A stretch of DNA of 64,000 nucleotides from Prolixibacter bellariivorans ATCC BAA-1284 (GTDB lineage Bacteria; Bacteroidota; Bacteroidia; Bacteroidales; Prolixibacteraceae), in assembly GCF_000621705.1 (NCBI RefSeq), contig NZ_JHXO01000006.1, positions 372,001 through 436,000 of the forward strand, read 5' to 3'. The notes beneath the pieces are model-generated. The model did no database searches, was not told where the DNA came from, and saw nothing but the letters and a program-made list of their open reading frames with translations. The position numbers and the translations under genes are program-made. Positions 35,158-44,590 of the stretch are shown here, one piece after another (position 1 is the stretch's first letter; every line of letters begins with the position of its first letter).

Positions 35158-36276
35158 ATGAAAATACTACGATATCTTCTGCAAAAGGAATTCATCCAGA
35201 TTCTCCGGAATAAATCGATGTGGCCTGTCATTTTTGTGATGCCCATTGTGCAGATGCTCATTCTGGTGAATGCAGCCACGCTGGAGTTGAAGAAGGCGGA
35301 TGTTTATATTGTCGATCAGGACATGAGCGATGCTTCGCGGCAGCTGGTAAATAAGTTGGAAGGCAACCCGTTTTTCAATGTAACGAGCATAACCGATGCA
35401 GATTTCAATGCTGATGATCAGTTGTTGCATGGAAAGGCGAATGTGGTTCTCGATGTACCGCAGAATTTTGAACGTGATTTGAAGCGAAATAACAGCGCTT
35501 CGTTGCAGTTGCGTGTGGATGCTATCAACGGTATGGCTGCCGAACTGACCTGGTCGTACATGAATTCACTGATTCGGAGCTACAACAATAACATTCGGGC
35601 CAACTGGATGGGAATTTCCAAATTCGATCCGCCGCAAAAAATTGTGGTTTCGCAGCGGTACTGGTATAACCCGACACTCATCTACGCCTTTTACATGGCT
35701 CCCGGAGTGTTAGTTATTCTGGTAACTCTTATCGGGATGTTCCTGTCGGCGGTTAACCTGGTCCGTGAGAAAGAGATTGGCACCATGGAACAGTTGAACG
35801 TAACGCCTATTAAGAAGTACCAATTTATTGCCGCTAAAATGATTCCCTTTTTGGTGATTGCTCTGTTGGTACTATCATTTGGATTGCTGATTGCCAAGCT
35901 GGTGTTTAATCTTCCCTTCCGGGGAAATATATTCGTCCTTTACGGATTTACAACTGTCTTCCTGTTAGGTGTCATGGGCCTGGGATTGCTCATCTCAGTG
36001 GTTTCGGACACCCAGCAACAGGTATTTTTTGTGAGTTACTTTTTCCTGCTCGTCTTCATTCTGATGAGCGGCCTGTTCACACCGGTGGAAAGTATGCCGA
36101 AATGGGCTCAGTGGCTCGACCATTTGAATCCGTTGTATTACATGATGAAAGTAATTCGGAACGTCGTTCTGAAAGGTTCCGGGTTCTTCGATCTGAAATA
36201 CGAGTTCCTTTCCATGCTGGGGTATGGTGTGGCGATGTTCTCTCTGGCAGTGATGCGTTACCGGAAAACAGCATAA
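35158..36276 (+). CDS. ABC-2 type permease (second)
   Basis: A 372-residue paralogue of the preceding permease (YbhR type): N-terminal helix after LQKEFIQILRNKSM, periplasmic domain, then helices containing NLVREKEIGTMEQLNVTPIK. It is the last gene of the efflux operon and ends 28 bases before a terminator. The two permeases probably form a heterodimer served by the two ATPases. Confidence 0.93.
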   Translation: MKILRYLLQKEFIQILRNKSMWPVIFVMPIVQMLILVNAATLELKKADVYIVDQDMSDASRQLVNKLEGNPFFNVTSITDADFNADDQLLHGKANVVLDVPQNFERDLKRNNSASLQLRVDAINGMAAELTWSYMNSLIRSYNNNIRANWMGISKFDPPQKIVVSQRYWYNPTLIYAFYMAPGVLVILVTLIGMFLSAVNLVREKEIGTMEQLNVTPIKKYQFIAAKMIPFLVIALLVLSFGLLIAKLVFNLPFRGNIFVLYGFTTVFLLGVMGLGLLISVVSDTQQQVFFVSYFFLLVFILMSGLFTPVESMPKWAQWLDHLNPLYYMMKVIRNVVLKGSGFFDLKYEFLSMLGYGVAMFSLAVMRYRKTA

Positions 36277-36303
36277 AAATAGGATACCTTCATATGTTTC
36301 GAA

Positions 36304-36356
36304 CGCCTTCCGGCGGATGAGTTGCTCCGGTAACTCGTTCCCGGAAGGTTTTTTTG
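36304..36356 (+). terminator. Intrinsic terminator of the efflux operon
   Basis: CCTTCCGG (36306-36313) pairs with CCGGAAGG (36341-36348), with an inner GAGTT/AACTC hairpin, followed by seven T. Confidence 0.8.
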
Positions 36357-36525
36357 TGTTCTTTATTTTCTGTAGAACACACAGTTGTGGGCATTTTATT
36401 GGGATAAGGAAGTAAACATGGCACGAAAATGGATATAATGAAGTTCGTAGGAATGATTTTAAATCTTTTTATAAATCTGCTTTGAATAACTATTTTTGTG
36501 TCGAACCAAACCAGGGGAAGTAATT

Positions 36526-38496
36526 ATGTCAAGAATATTTCCGGTCTTATTGCTGGCATGCGTTACGATGTTAGCCAGCCCCGTATGGGCTAATGCAGAA
36601 GATTCCCCTTCTGCAAAAAAGAATCAACGTCGCGACCAGCCGGAAAATCCGAAGGATACGTTAACGTGGAGTGTGAATTATCTGAACCGGATCATGTACT
36701 CGGGAGGTGAGTGGTACCTTACCGATCGTACCTATCAAAAAGCTATTAAAGGTGTATTAAATTATGCCGAAAATCAACCCATCGATACATCGGTGGTAGA
36801 AATGCAAAAGCTCTTATCCGATTACGGAGTTGTCTATATTTACGATCGGAGACCTCAGGATATTCGCCATCCGGAAAATGTTCCCGGTTATGTTACTTCC
36901 AATCAAGTGGACGATCGGGTGAAATCGTTGAAGAAACAATGGGCGGATAGTCTGGAAAAAAGTATGATTGAAGTTCCGGAGTCACTTCTTGAAAATATAG
37001 AGAAGGAAGTTCGACTGATTCCGGCAATGGATCCGCAGCGATTGTTAAGTGACTCATTGAAACAGATGCCGGCGGCCTTTCGGCGTTGTCTCACACGACA
37101 TTTTACCAGTCTTGGAGCTACTGATTCAATTTCACCAGCAGCTTTTGATTCTATCCGTGTTAGCGTGGTTGAATCCTGCCGGTTGCGGTATAACGATTCG
37201 GTTCTTACCAGCTACCGCGATTCGGTTATCGCACAGTACCGTTCAGAATATATTCAGCAGTTTATTGATTCTGCAGCTCAGGCCTACCGGAAAAAAGTGG
37301 AGCAAAGTAATTACGACAAGCTCTCATATTACAACGATGGAGCCGTAGCGTCGGCGAATGATTCACTTCGTATGGCGCTTCGATACCTGACAAAATATGC
37401 AGCAGCCGATTCAGTGAAACTAAGTTTTACAAACCTTGCCGGCGAGAAGAAATCGATGTGGACAGCAAACCGGCCTATGCCACCCATTCGGTTTTACCTG
37501 AAGAATGTCCAGAACGATTCGTTGGGAGTTATTGTGAATAACAGCGGAAAAGGGAAGGTGAACATCATCATCGATGATGGAGTGCAAATTCAACGCTTTA
37601 CAACCACAGACCGGCGGGAAATAAAAATCAAACGGGAAGAACCGGAAGACAACTTGCTGTCTATGAATACCATCACACCAAAACTGTCGCCCTGGGAAAT
37701 GGGCGGTGACGGTACTATTGGCTTTACGCAAACAACGCTGAGAAACTGGGCCAAAGGAGGTGAAAGTTCGCTGGCTGCATTGGGCGTTGCCAAATACCAT
37801 GTCAATTATTCAAAGAAAAAGTTGAAATGGGAAAATAATCTGGAGCTCCGTTATGGGATGAACCGGACCGATACGAAAGGGTTGCAGAAAAACGACGATA
37901 AGATTGAATACCAATCCCGTCTGGGGTATTCAGCGTTCAATCGTTGGTATTATTCTGGTGATTTCGATTTTAAAACGCAGATGGCGCGGGGATATTCCGA
38001 TCCAGATCACCTGAGACCTATATCGGCCTTCATGGCACCAGGATACGTAACGTTCTCAATTGGTCTGGATTACAAACCCAACGCCGATTTCTCGTTGTTT
38101 CTTTCTCCGCTTACGTCCAAAACAACATATGTGAATGATACTGCACTGATTGACCCGACAAACTATGGACTAAAAGCCGGACAAAAGAAGTTGTGGGAAC
38201 CGGGTTTCATTGTAAAAACAACTTTCAAGAAGGATGTTATCGAGAATATTCACTATGAAACAGCAGGGCAGATATTTGTCAACTACCGATACCCGTTTAC
38301 CAAGTTCAATTTCGATTGGGAGCAAACACTGGTCATGAAGGTGACTCGTTCCATCAATACCCGGATTATGACGCACCTGATTTACGATGATAATACCAAA
38401 TTCCCGGTATATGATGATGCCGGGAACCAGATCGGGAAAAAGCCCAAATGGCAGTTTCAGGAGCTCTTTACTGTTGGATTTACTTACCAATTTTAA
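36526..38496 (+). CDS. DUF3078 outer-membrane protein with long N-terminal region
   Basis: A 656-residue exported protein with a signal peptide (MSRIFPVLLLACVTMLASP...WA). The C-terminal 275 residues or so, from SPWEMGGDGTIGF, match the DUF3078 beta-barrel-like domain of Bacteroidota and end in an aromatic residue (FTYQF). The preceding 350 residues are mostly helical and charged with repeated Tyr/Asp-Ser pairs (NDSVLTSYRDSVIAQYRSEY); I recognise no domain there. A TATTTTTG -7 element lies at 36491-36498. The start at 36526 is chosen over a TTG at 36496. Function unknown; monocistronic. Confidence 0.85.
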   Translation: MSRIFPVLLLACVTMLASPVWANAEDSPSAKKNQRRDQPENPKDTLTWSVNYLNRIMYSGGEWYLTDRTYQKAIKGVLNYAENQPIDTSVVEMQKLLSDYGVVYIYDRRPQDIRHPENVPGYVTSNQVDDRVKSLKKQWADSLEKSMIEVPESLLENIEKEVRLIPAMDPQRLLSDSLKQMPAAFRRCLTRHFTSLGATDSISPAAFDSIRVSVVESCRLRYNDSVLTSYRDSVIAQYRSEYIQQFIDSAAQAYRKKVEQSNYDKLSYYNDGAVASANDSLRMALRYLTKYAAADSVKLSFTNLAGEKKSMWTANRPMPPIRFYLKNVQNDSLGVIVNNSGKGKVNIIIDDGVQIQRFTTTDRREIKIKREEPEDNLLSMNTITPKLSPWEMGGDGTIGFTQTTLRNWAKGGESSLAALGVAKYHVNYSKKKLKWENNLELRYGMNRTDTKGLQKNDDKIEYQSRLGYSAFNRWYYSGDFDFKTQMARGYSDPDHLRPISAFMAPGYVTFSIGLDYKPNADFSLFLSPLTSKTTYVNDTALIDPTNYGLKAGQKKLWEPGFIVKTTFKKDVIENIHYETAGQIFVNYRYPFTKFNFDWEQTLVMKVTRSINTRIMTHLIYDDNTKFPVYDDAGNQIGKKPKWQFQELFTVGFTYQF

Positions 38497-38525
38497 CTTG
38501 ACGTTTGGTTTCAATGGTTACCTCT

Positions 38526-38582
38526 TCCAAAAATTCCATAAGAACATTTGTTAATCCCAAAGCTCTTATGGAATTGGTTTTA
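38526..38582. terminator. Bidirectional terminator between convergent genes
   Basis: AATTCCATAAGA (38532-38543) and TCTTATGGAATT (38564-38575) are a perfect 12-bp inverted repeat with T-rich flanks on both strands. Confidence 0.7.
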
Positions 38583-38607
38583 TAATCTGCATCTGTGGGT
38601 GAATGAT

Positions 38608-40029
38608 TCAACGCGTCATCCACATTTGTTCAATTTCTTCCAGTGATTTACCGGTTGTTTCAGGTACCAGTTTCCAGGTAATCCATAAATAGGGCAGGCA
38701 CATTAGAGCAAAAAGTAGAAATAAGCCTGTCGCCGACAGAGAGTTCATAAGCCATGGAGTCAGCTGGCCTATCAGGTAAGTTCCAACCCAAAGGGAGAAG
38801 CCTGCTAAAGACATAGCAGCACCTCGCACTTTTGTCGGGTACATTTCTGACAGCAATACCCAGATAACTACACAAATGGATATCGCGCATCCGAAAATAT
38901 AAGCCAGGATCAATACGAGTAAGGTAACCGGAGGGATCACCATGCTGGTTTTGTTGATTTGGAAATACATTGCAATCAAAATAAGTGAAACTAACATACC
39001 GGCCACCCCATAGTATATCAACTTTTTCCGACCAATTCTGTCAATCAGCCAGATGGCTATGACCGTGGAAATAACATTTATCAGGCCAACAAAGACCTGG
39101 TAAAAAAGGGAGTCACCTTCCGAAAGTCCAGTTTGTTCAAAGATACTTGGACCGTAATACAATACTGCATTGACGCCCATAAATTGTCCTAAGATGGCCA
39201 GTGAAATTCCTATTATCATAGCGGTTCTGTAACCGTGTTGAAACAAGAGCCTCCAGTTCGATTGCTCTTCATGCTGTACCATTAGTTTAATTTCCTTTAG
39301 TTGGGCTATGGCGGTCTCTTCACCTTGAATGCGGCTGAGAATTCGTAACGATTGAGTGTTTTTGTGTTTGACAATTAACCAACGAGGGCTCTCCGGAATA
39401 AAAAACAGGGTAATGAAGAAAAGTAGTGCGGGTAATACTTCGGCTCCAAGCATGGATCTCCATACTTCACTGACAAGGATTTTGCTTGTCCAACTTGTGT
39501 GCAGGATAGCATTGGCCTGCATGGTTTGTGCATTTATTTTTAGTGCATAATTCACCATGTAGGCGCCCAAAAACCCGACGGTAATGGCCAATTGGTATAA
39601 CGAAACAAGTCTGCCACGGTACCGCGGTACAGATATTTCGGAAATATAAAGCGGAGAAATAACCGAAGCAACACCAATACCGATTCCTCCGATGATACGA
39701 TAGAACACCAGCCACTGTTCGTTTGGGGAGAGCATACAACCAATGGCAGATGCAGAGAATAGGACAGCTGATGCAAAAAGTACAGGCCGACGACCAAAAA
39801 GATCGCTAAGCCGACCGGCTATCAGGACGCCACCGATTGATCCGAGCAATGCACACCCAACATACCATCCTGATTGAATATCATTCATGTTGAATTGGGT
39901 GGATACGCCCTTAATCGTACCTGAAATGACTGCTGTATCATATCCAAACAGAAAACCTCCCAAGGCTGCGACAACGGATAAGAACAGTACGTAGCCCATA
40001 TTCTCACTATTCGTATGATTTTTTTTCAC
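38608..40029 (-). CDS. Sugar porter, major facilitator superfamily
   Basis: A 473-residue, 12-helix sugar/H+ symporter. Sugar-porter motifs are present: GGFLFGYDTAVISG (helix 1), GRLSDLFGRRP, PESPRWLIVK after helix 6, and PETTGKSLEEIEQMW at the C-terminus. It should import the monosaccharide or disaccharide released by the utilisation locus. It ends the leftward arm, 33 bases after the DUF4434 gene, with the AGE-epimerase gene further upstream. Confidence 0.95.
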   Translation of the reverse strand: MKKNHTNSENMGYVLFLSVVAALGGFLFGYDTAVISGTIKGVSTQFNMNDIQSGWYVGCALLGSIGGVLIAGRLSDLFGRRPVLFASAVLFSASAIGCMLSPNEQWLVFYRIIGGIGIGVASVISPLYISEISVPRYRGRLVSLYQLAITVGFLGAYMVNYALKINAQTMQANAILHTSWTSKILVSEVWRSMLGAEVLPALLFFITLFFIPESPRWLIVKHKNTQSLRILSRIQGEETAIAQLKEIKLMVQHEEQSNWRLLFQHGYRTAMIIGISLAILGQFMGVNAVLYYGPSIFEQTGLSEGDSLFYQVFVGLINVISTVIAIWLIDRIGRKKLIYYGVAGMLVSLILIAMYFQINKTSMVIPPVTLLVLILAYIFGCAISICVVIWVLLSEMYPTKVRGAAMSLAGFSLWVGTYLIGQLTPWLMNSLSATGLFLLFALMCLPYLWITWKLVPETTGKSLEEIEQMWMTR

Positions 40030-40062
40030 GATGAAGTGTTTAAGTCGTTATTTTCAGTCAAT

Positions 40063-41151
40063 TCAAATATTGAAGTACTCCCTGTAGCGATTGTATAAGT
40101 GTCCGGCCTGAGGATAAGAAGATTGCGGACTCATGAAATGAGAAAACTCGAAGGTAATTCCCTTGTCGTAGCCTGCCCGTTTTGCGGCCTCCAGTTTCAG
40201 CCGGAGTTTGTCAAATTTAATAGGTAAAAAGCGAATGGGCATATCCCGGTCAAAGGTTTCTGCATTGGTCCAGCACTCCATATGATACTTTTGAGCCAAT
40301 TCCTTGTTTACTGAGAAAAAAGCATCTAGTTCATCGTAGTCGATATGTCCGTCCTGAAAGGCACAGGCATCGACTACATCGTGAATCCCATCGAATATTT
40401 CGTCCCATTCCTCCTTGTGTTGCTGAACGGAAACCGCATTATTTTTGGTGAGGCTATCGGATGCTGCCTCTACTGCTTTCTTCCCGTCGATCCACGGAGA
40501 GATAAAAGTCGGCAGGCCATTCGATACGTCCTTACACTGTTTTCCCATTGTGTGAAAAGCTCCGATAGCCCCTTTCGTTTTGCGACTTATTTCACCGCTA
40601 ATATACCATCCCTGGAAGCTTTTAAATCTTCTCCCATAGTTTTTCCAAACTTCATCGATTACATATTTGTTGTCCTCGACCTCATATTTCATATCGCCTG
40701 TATCCCAATAATTCCCTGAGTCATAAAGCCCGAAATAAAATTTCATGCCATACTTATCGGCCAACCGCAGAAATAGTTCCAATGTATCTACGGAGGGTTT
40801 GTAGCATCCTTTTTTTAAGAGGTATGCAGATGGATAAGTAATAAACTTTCGGTAACCAGATCGGATCATAATGACTGTATCGATGCCAATGGCTTTCATG
40901 TGCTGAAAATCGGCGTCCCACTCTCTTTCTCCCCAGTTCTGATGAGGTATATCATGTGATATTTCATCCAGAAAGGTTCCGGTAATTTTTAGTCCGTTTT
41001 CTCTTGGGATGATGTAATTTTCTGAGGCAGAATAAGGTCTTAGTCCTGATTCTACAGATTGGCCAAGAAGTTGCGTCCCCGTTATGGCCAAAGCGCTTGT
41101 GGCACCTAGTTTTTTCAGGAAATTACGGCGTGAGTCCTCTTTGTTATTCAT
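40063..41151 (-). CDS. Tat-exported DUF4434-type TIM-barrel protein
   Basis: A 362-residue protein with a twin-arginine signal (SRRNFLKKLG, about 8-30) and a TIM-barrel-like domain of the DUF4434 kind: ITGTFLDEISHDIPHQNW, GIDTVIMIRSGY, FYFGLYDSGNYWD, GWYISGEI and CWTNAETFD. The Glu residues at barrel-strand ends suggest a glycosidase-like site, but activity is unproven. A relative is coded in the rightward arm at 53542-54603. It lies between the AGE epimerase and the sugar porter genes in one transcript. Confidence 0.85.
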   Translation of the reverse strand: MNNKEDSRRNFLKKLGATSALAITGTQLLGQSVESGLRPYSASENYIIPRENGLKITGTFLDEISHDIPHQNWGEREWDADFQHMKAIGIDTVIMIRSGYRKFITYPSAYLLKKGCYKPSVDTLELFLRLADKYGMKFYFGLYDSGNYWDTGDMKYEVEDNKYVIDEVWKNYGRRFKSFQGWYISGEISRKTKGAIGAFHTMGKQCKDVSNGLPTFISPWIDGKKAVEAASDSLTKNNAVSVQQHKEEWDEIFDGIHDVVDACAFQDGHIDYDELDAFFSVNKELAQKYHMECWTNAETFDRDMPIRFLPIKFDKLRLKLEAAKRAGYDKGITFEFSHFMSPQSSYPQAGHLYNRYREYFNI

Positions 41152-41212
41152 AACATCGATTGTTGGGTTATATACTTTGGTGTCTTTATGTTATTAAAAG
41201 CAAATAGAGTCG

Positions 41213-42433
41213 TTAAAGCTTGTTTCGGGAATTTGATAGAGTTGCCGAATCTTTCTGTAATGGTGATGGCGAGGATAAGGTTTTCCATATTTCATACATG
41301 GCTCTCGGAACATGGAAACTTCCTTTCCATTTTCCTCCCTTTAATGTAAGTAATGGGTCCCCTCTTCTGTCGAGATATCCAAACCATTCATTGTATTCCG
41401 GATCTTTAAAGTGCTTCCATGAATATTGGTGGAGTTCTTCGAACCAATTACTGCAGCTTTGATTACCAGTTAGCTTGTAACATTTGGCCATGGCAATCAT
41501 CGTTTCCAAATGAACCCACCAAAGTTTCTGATCCCATTCCAGTTGCTGGGGCGGGTAACCTTTGTAATCCAGAAAATAAAATATTCCGCCATATTTTTTA
41601 TCCCAGCCGAATTCCGTATTGCGTAACAATGTTTTCTCGGCTTGTTCGATCAAAGATTGATCGTTGTATCTGACGGCCAGATCCATCAGAAACCACATTG
41701 ATTCGTTGACATGTCCGGGACTGATCAGGCGCCCTTCAAAACTGTCAACAAATTTACCCTCGCGAGAAACGTTTTCCAGGATTAGACCGGTATCCTCCTG
41801 GTAAAAGTTGGTCATGATATTGCTTATCAATTCGGGAACTATTTTGGCCGTTGTCTGGCTGCCCAGAACATCTTCCAGGGAGAGGGACAGGTTGCACAGT
41901 ATCATTGGTAAGGCAAAGTTGATGAGTGGGCGTGTCCCGGGAACTGATTTATCATATATGCCTTTGGGATGCTCCTGGCGTTCCAGTATTTGATAGTAAG
42001 TTGATACGGCTATTTGTTTGAATTCTTCGCTGCCGGTTGCTTTGTAAAGTTCGCCAAAGGCCATGGCCGCAAAGCAGTCTGAGAATATGTTATAAGCCTG
42101 TATCAGTGGAATCCCTTCCCGAGTCAGGGAAAAATACCAGTTACCTTCTTCATCTCTCCCGTATTTCTTTAGAAAATCGGCTCCATTCAGTGCAATGTCA
42201 AGCCACGTCTTTTTCTTCTCCACGTTGTTATACAACATGGCAAACATCCACACCTGACGTCCCTGCAACCATACGAATTTATCTGTATCGAATACATTTC
42301 CTTCTCTTGTGAGACAGGTAAAATATCCACCGAATATCTTGTCGACAGAGTACTCCGTCCAAAAAGGGATAACGTTATCCAGTAACTCTGTTTGATATAA
42401 CGCTGCGTATTGGTTCAGTTCTGAATTAATCAT
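41213..42433 (-). CDS. AGE-family sugar epimerase/isomerase
   Basis: A 406-residue (alpha/alpha)6-barrel protein of the N-acylglucosamine 2-epimerase family. FVWLQGRQVWMFAMLYN, the His-containing RLISPGHVNESMWFLMD and KLWWVHLETMIAM supply the active-site His and Arg pattern. Members convert GlcNAc/ManNAc, cellobiose/Glc-Man, mannose/fructose and others, so substrate is open. The start at 42433 (MINSELNQY) follows relatives; the frame is open 43 codons further upstream. It opens the leftward operon of the utilisation locus. Confidence 0.9.
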   Translation of the reverse strand: MINSELNQYAALYQTELLDNVIPFWTEYSVDKIFGGYFTCLTREGNVFDTDKFVWLQGRQVWMFAMLYNNVEKKKTWLDIALNGADFLKKYGRDEEGNWYFSLTREGIPLIQAYNIFSDCFAAMAFGELYKATGSEEFKQIAVSTYYQILERQEHPKGIYDKSVPGTRPLINFALPMILCNLSLSLEDVLGSQTTAKIVPELISNIMTNFYQEDTGLILENVSREGKFVDSFEGRLISPGHVNESMWFLMDLAVRYNDQSLIEQAEKTLLRNTEFGWDKKYGGIFYFLDYKGYPPQQLEWDQKLWWVHLETMIAMAKCYKLTGNQSCSNWFEELHQYSWKHFKDPEYNEWFGYLDRRGDPLLTLKGGKWKGSFHVPRAMYEIWKTLSSPSPLQKDSATLSNSRNKL

Positions 42434-42584
42434 TAGTTTACGTTTTTTTTTTGCGGCTTTACGGCATATGCTGTTTCCAAGGAGCTGGAGGGACTGTCTG
42501 GTTTTACTTTTGCGTAACAGAATTGCGTGATCCCTACCGGTTCTTATTCCGCAATTATACATTCCATCTTATTATTGAACAAAT

Positions 42585-42619
42585 GAAAATAAAATATTTA
42601 AATAATAGAAGCTAAATTA
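42585..42619 (-). promoter_or_regulatory. Probable promoter and AT-rich operator of the AGE operon
   Basis: On the minus strand TAATTTAGCTTCTA (42606-42619) includes a -7-like TAATTTAG. It runs into an AT-rich motif (GAAAATAAAATATTT then AAATAAT on the plus strand, 42585-42606) that recurs at the susC promoter. The rest of the 389-base gap (42434-42822) is AT-rich with TAAATTTG at 42757-42764 as a possible -7 for the ROK gene. Confidence 0.4.
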
Positions 42620-42822
42620 ATAAAATAATTCAAAAAATGTAGTTTTAAAAATAAATAAGTTTGTTTTATGTTGTTCTATTGGTGTGTTTTTTAGTTTAAT
42701 ATAGGCGTTTGTTATGTTTGAAATATGGAACTATGTCAATACTAGCGGTTTTTTTGTAAATTTGTTTCTGTTATTAAGTCGTTTCATTGTCTTGGGAGAT
42801 CCTAAGATTACCTAATATTAAT

Positions 42823-44031
42823 ATGCAGCACAAGTTTTTTGAATCGGAGATTGAAAGCAAAATAGACTTAACACGGAAGAATATTATCCGTTTTTATGTA
42901 GTCAACGGATCGAGTACGATAGCTGAGTTGGCCAAAGAACTGGATTTGAGTGTTCCGACGACCACCAAATTGATTGGTGAATTAATCGACGATGGATTTG
43001 TCCAAGATTTTGGGAAGCAAGAAACGGGCGGGGGACGACGTCCTAATTTGTATGGGTTAAATCCCGATTCCGGCTATTTCGTTGGAGTTGATGTCAAACG
43101 CTTTCGTGTTAACATTGCTCTGGTTAATTTTAAAGGTGAAACAGTCAAGTTTGAAGAAGGTATTCCTTATCGTCTGGAAAATACTCCGGAAGCATTAAAT
43201 CAGCTTTGTGATATCATCAGTAAATTTATTGAAGATCAGGAAAAACTGATGACCAAGATTCACTGTGTGGGGGTGAACATTACCGGTCGGGTAAATACTA
43301 CATCAGGATACAGCTATAGTTATTTTTATTTTGAAGAAAAGCCATTGAGTGAGTTGATTGAAGAGCGCATTGGGGTAAGAACATTCATAGACAATGATTC
43401 GCGTTCAATGGCTTACGGAGAATATGTGAGTGGTGTCGCAAAAGGGGAGAAGAGTATGATTTTTGTGAATATCAGTTGGGGTATTGGTATTGGTATTGTG
43501 ATGGATGGAAAACTGTATTACGGCAAATCTGGATTTTCGGGAGAATTTGGGCACACGTATGTGTTTGATAACGAGATTATATGTCATTGCGGTAAGAAGG
43601 GCTGCTTAGAGACCGAAGCTTCTGGCCTGGCGATTCATCGTATTTTTCTGGAAAGGGTAAACAGCGGAAGTAACACTATATTGCAGAGCAAGATAGAGCA
43701 AGAAGAAACTTTGATGTTGGAGGATATAATCAATGCCACGCTGGAAGAGGATGTATTGTCTATTGAGATTATTGAAGAGATTGGAAATAAGCTCGGGCGG
43801 TCAATCTCTGGGTTGATTAATTTGTTTAACCCGGAATTGTTGGTTATTGGGGGAACCGTTTCACGGGCAGGAGATTATATTCTGCTGCCGATAAGAAGTG
43901 CCATAAAAAAGTACTCATTAAACCTGGTCAACAAAGACACGGAAATAAAGCTTTCCAAATTGGGAGAGAAGGCTGGAGCGGTTGGTGCCGGCTTGTTAGC
44001 GCGCGAACGCGTCCTCGGAATCTCATCCTGA
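42823..44031 (+). CDS. ROK-family transcriptional regulator
   Basis: A 402-residue protein with an N-terminal winged helix (about 15-75, TIAELAKELDLSVPTTTKLI) and a ROK sugar-kinase-like domain (about 85-395). The zinc-binding segment CHCGKKGCLETEASG and IDNDSRSMAYGEY are typical of NagC/Mlc-type regulators. The start at 42823 (MQHKFFES) replaces a longer TTG-initiated frame. Placed between the two arms of the locus, it is the obvious local regulator, probably a repressor released by a sugar. Confidence 0.93.
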   Translation: MQHKFFESEIESKIDLTRKNIIRFYVVNGSSTIAELAKELDLSVPTTTKLIGELIDDGFVQDFGKQETGGGRRPNLYGLNPDSGYFVGVDVKRFRVNIALVNFKGETVKFEEGIPYRLENTPEALNQLCDIISKFIEDQEKLMTKIHCVGVNITGRVNTTSGYSYSYFYFEEKPLSELIEERIGVRTFIDNDSRSMAYGEYVSGVAKGEKSMIFVNISWGIGIGIVMDGKLYYGKSGFSGEFGHTYVFDNEIICHCGKKGCLETEASGLAIHRIFLERVNSGSNTILQSKIEQEETLMLEDIINATLEEDVLSIEIIEEIGNKLGRSISGLINLFNPELLVIGGTVSRAGDYILLPIRSAIKKYSLNLVNKDTEIKLSKLGEKAGAVGAGLLARERVLGISS

Positions 44032-44090
44032 GTGAATCCTTTCCTTGCCGAAATGTGTTGTCGGTTTTTTTCTGTTTGGTGTTTAATCGT

Positions 44091-44114
44091 AGAGGCTTTC
44101 GCCTCTTTTTTTTT
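44091..44114 (+). terminator. Intrinsic terminator after the ROK gene
   Basis: AGAGGC-TTTC-GCCTCT followed by eight T, 60 bases after the stop codon. Confidence 0.85.
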
Positions 44115-44291
44115 GCCGGAATACTGGGAAAATTTCGTGGTATGGATAGACACGAAATGAAAGAAACGTGTGTAATGACGTTGCTTTGCCTGGTTTGTTG
44201 GGAAGGGCATTTTTCGACTTGTTGTGGCACGTAGAGCTTTTTTAATACCACAAACCATTTTGTTTGAATAAATAAAAAATATTAATAAATA

Positions 44292-44322
44292 TTTGTAATT
44301 ATTAAATAATGGAGTAATTTTA
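44292..44322 (+). promoter_or_regulatory. Promoter of the susC operon
   Basis: TTTG (44292-44295), 19 bases, then TAATTTTA (44315-44322), one mismatch from TAnnTTTG. The start point would be near 44329. The stretch 44115-44291 before it shows nothing definable. Confidence 0.55.
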
Positions 44323-44328
44323 CTTCTA

Positions 44329-44352
44329 GAAAATAAAATATTTTTAAATAAT
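44329..44352 (+). promoter_or_regulatory. AT-rich motif at the susC start point, shared with the AGE promoter
   Basis: GAAAATAAAATATTTTT followed by AAATAAT here matches the sequence at 42585-42606 apart from two extra T. Operators of NagC/Mlc-type ROK proteins are AT-rich TTATT/AATAA palindromes, so it may bind the ROK regulator. Confidence 0.35.
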
Positions 44353-44590
44353 GCAATGATATTAACAAGGATCTGCCTTAAGGCTGTTGAATATTATGTG
44401 AAATGATGTGAATGCTTTGTTGGCGGTGATAAGAAGTCTGTCTGATGGAGGGTGCCAACAGGCTTGCTGATTTTTCATCATATGATGTGGCAGGTCTATG
44501 ATTATATCTATTCCGGAAAAGATATAGTCTTTGGTTTTAGGTGCCGGGTGGGTACTAACTAATTCAAACATCTAATTTAAACTAAACATT
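44353..44590 (+). other. Long structured leader of susC
   Basis: About 240 untranslated bases follow the predicted start point. They contain CATCATATGATG (perfect palindrome), TGCCA...TGGCA pairing around it, and GATTATATC...GATATAGTC (near-perfect hairpin). No known riboswitch is recognised. Confidence 0.35.

Noticed and set aside
42434-42562. Longer N-terminus for the AGE epimerase
   Set aside because: The extra 43 residues are basic and unlike the family; relatives start at the Met at 42433.
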